DNA from: Bacteroidales bacterium
GTDB taxonomy: Bacteria > Bacteroidota > Bacteroidia > Bacteroidales > UBA1715
Assembly (NCBI GenBank): GCA_017618935.1
Contig: JAFZTG010000185.1
Location: 1-15,362 of the forward strand
DNA length: 15,362 nt
Direction: 5' to 3'
Positions 14,939 to 15,362 of this stretch are shown here, in pieces. Position 1 is the first letter of the stretch. Every line of letters starts with the position of its first letter. The notes below the pieces were generated by a model. It ran no database searches. It saw nothing but the letters and a program-made list of their open reading frames with translations, and was not told the origin of the DNA. A program made the position numbers and the translations under genes.

Positions 14939-15362
14939 ATGGAACAGAAAAAAACATTGCATTCTCGTGTCGTTTTTGGAACGACCTTTATTGTAATTGG
15001 ATTGTTTTTCCTTTTGGCGAATTTGGATATTGATTTGCTGGGAATCTGGCGTGACGCTGTGCTTTCATTCCCAATGTTGCTGATTCTTTTCGGCCTTATG
15101 CTTTTGAGTGGAAAACATTGGATTGGTGGTCTGTTGTTTGTCGGCGTCGGTACATTTTTTATCTTGCCACGCTTGCCGTATCATATTGTAAATGATGATT
15201 TTGTATCAACATGGTGGCCTGGGCTTCTGATTTATGCCGGCGTGATTATGCTTTTGTTTCGGAATGTTACTGTTCCCGAATCGAAGGAGAGAATTTACCA
15301 CAGCGACAATATGCACGATGCCGATGTAACATTCGACGAGTCGGGAAAAATCAATTGCCGTA
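14939..15362 (+). CDS. LiaF-like membrane protein, N-terminal part (cut by window edge)
   Basis: The first 141 residues of a protein that runs off the right edge. It has four closely spaced hydrophobic segments (about 10-30, 41-59, 60-78 and 90-107) with the patterns GLFFLLANLDID, SFPMLLILFGLMLLSG and TWWPGLLIYAGVIML, as in the LiaI/LiaF-type four-helix membrane region (also found in DUF5668-type proteins). After it a polar stretch starts that could lead into the extracytoplasmic or cytoplasmic beta domain of LiaF. In other bacteria such proteins sense or regulate envelope stress; role here unproven. Preceded by a candidate promoter and three direct repeats. Missing from simple ORF lists because it is not closed by a stop in the window. 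Confidence 0.65.
   Translation, partial: MEQKKTLHSRVVFGTTFIVIGLFFLLANLDIDLLGIWRDAVLSFPMLLILFGLMLLSGKHWIGGLLFVGVGTFFILPRLPYHIVNDDFVSTWWPGLLIYAGVIMLLFRNVTVPESKERIYHSDNMHDADVTFDESGKINCR

Noticed and set aside
1..15362. Mobile element, CRISPR array, restriction or defence genes, tRNA genes
   Set aside because: No transposase, integrase, regularly spaced repeats, defence-family domains or cloverleaf-like segments were recognised on either strand.

Overview
The window looks like ordinary chromosome of an uncultured or poorly known member of the Bacteroidetes, most likely order Bacteroidales. The reasons are the short TonB-dependent receptor, the parA-parB-DUF5683 order, an Obg without the C-terminal OCT domain next to a short-form adenylate kinase, a CHASE4/SpoIIE-type phosphatase, and several upstream sites that fit the Bacteroidetes -7 element TAnnTTTG. 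Shine-Dalgarno sequences are mostly absent, with one clear exception. No rRNA, tRNA, CRISPR array, insertion sequence or phage gene was seen. There is no gene-free stretch over 300 bases; the two longest gaps are 256 bp (before parA) and 250 bp (between cstA and the last gene).

Layout. 1-3852 (minus strand): an apparent operon starting from a TAnnTTTG-type promoter, encoding a TonB-dependent outer-membrane receptor, a membrane polyferredoxin that reads as a NapH-NapG fusion with an internal twin-arginine motif, and the start of a Tat-exported aldo/keto reductase lipoprotein cut by the window edge. 3962-4534 (plus): a LEA2/WHy-type lipoprotein. 4536-5829 (minus): purE followed by an overlapping outer-membrane beta-barrel gene that starts at TTG. 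5969-8153 (plus): adk, an intrinsic terminator, obg, and a PAP2-family membrane phosphatase. 8172-9944 (minus): a membrane-bound CHASE4-HAMP-SpoIIE serine phosphatase. 10201-12513 (plus): parA, parB and a DUF5683 membrane protein. 12527-14688 (minus): a short cstA and a HAD hydrolase. 14939-end (plus): the N-terminal membrane part of a LiaF-like protein.

How the genes may work together. The most interesting block is the first. A receptor in the outer membrane, a quinol-dehydrogenase-like iron-sulfur protein in the inner membrane and a Tat-exported, lipid-anchored aldo/keto reductase would together form an envelope uptake-and-reduction pathway. The substrate cannot be read from the sequence. 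The middle of the window is housekeeping (purine synthesis, nucleotide balance, ribosome-associated GTPase, chromosome segregation, carbon-starvation transport). Its regulatory details are notable: candidate purE and adk promoters lie on top of each other on opposite strands, and a strong terminator ends only 15 bases before the obg start codon.
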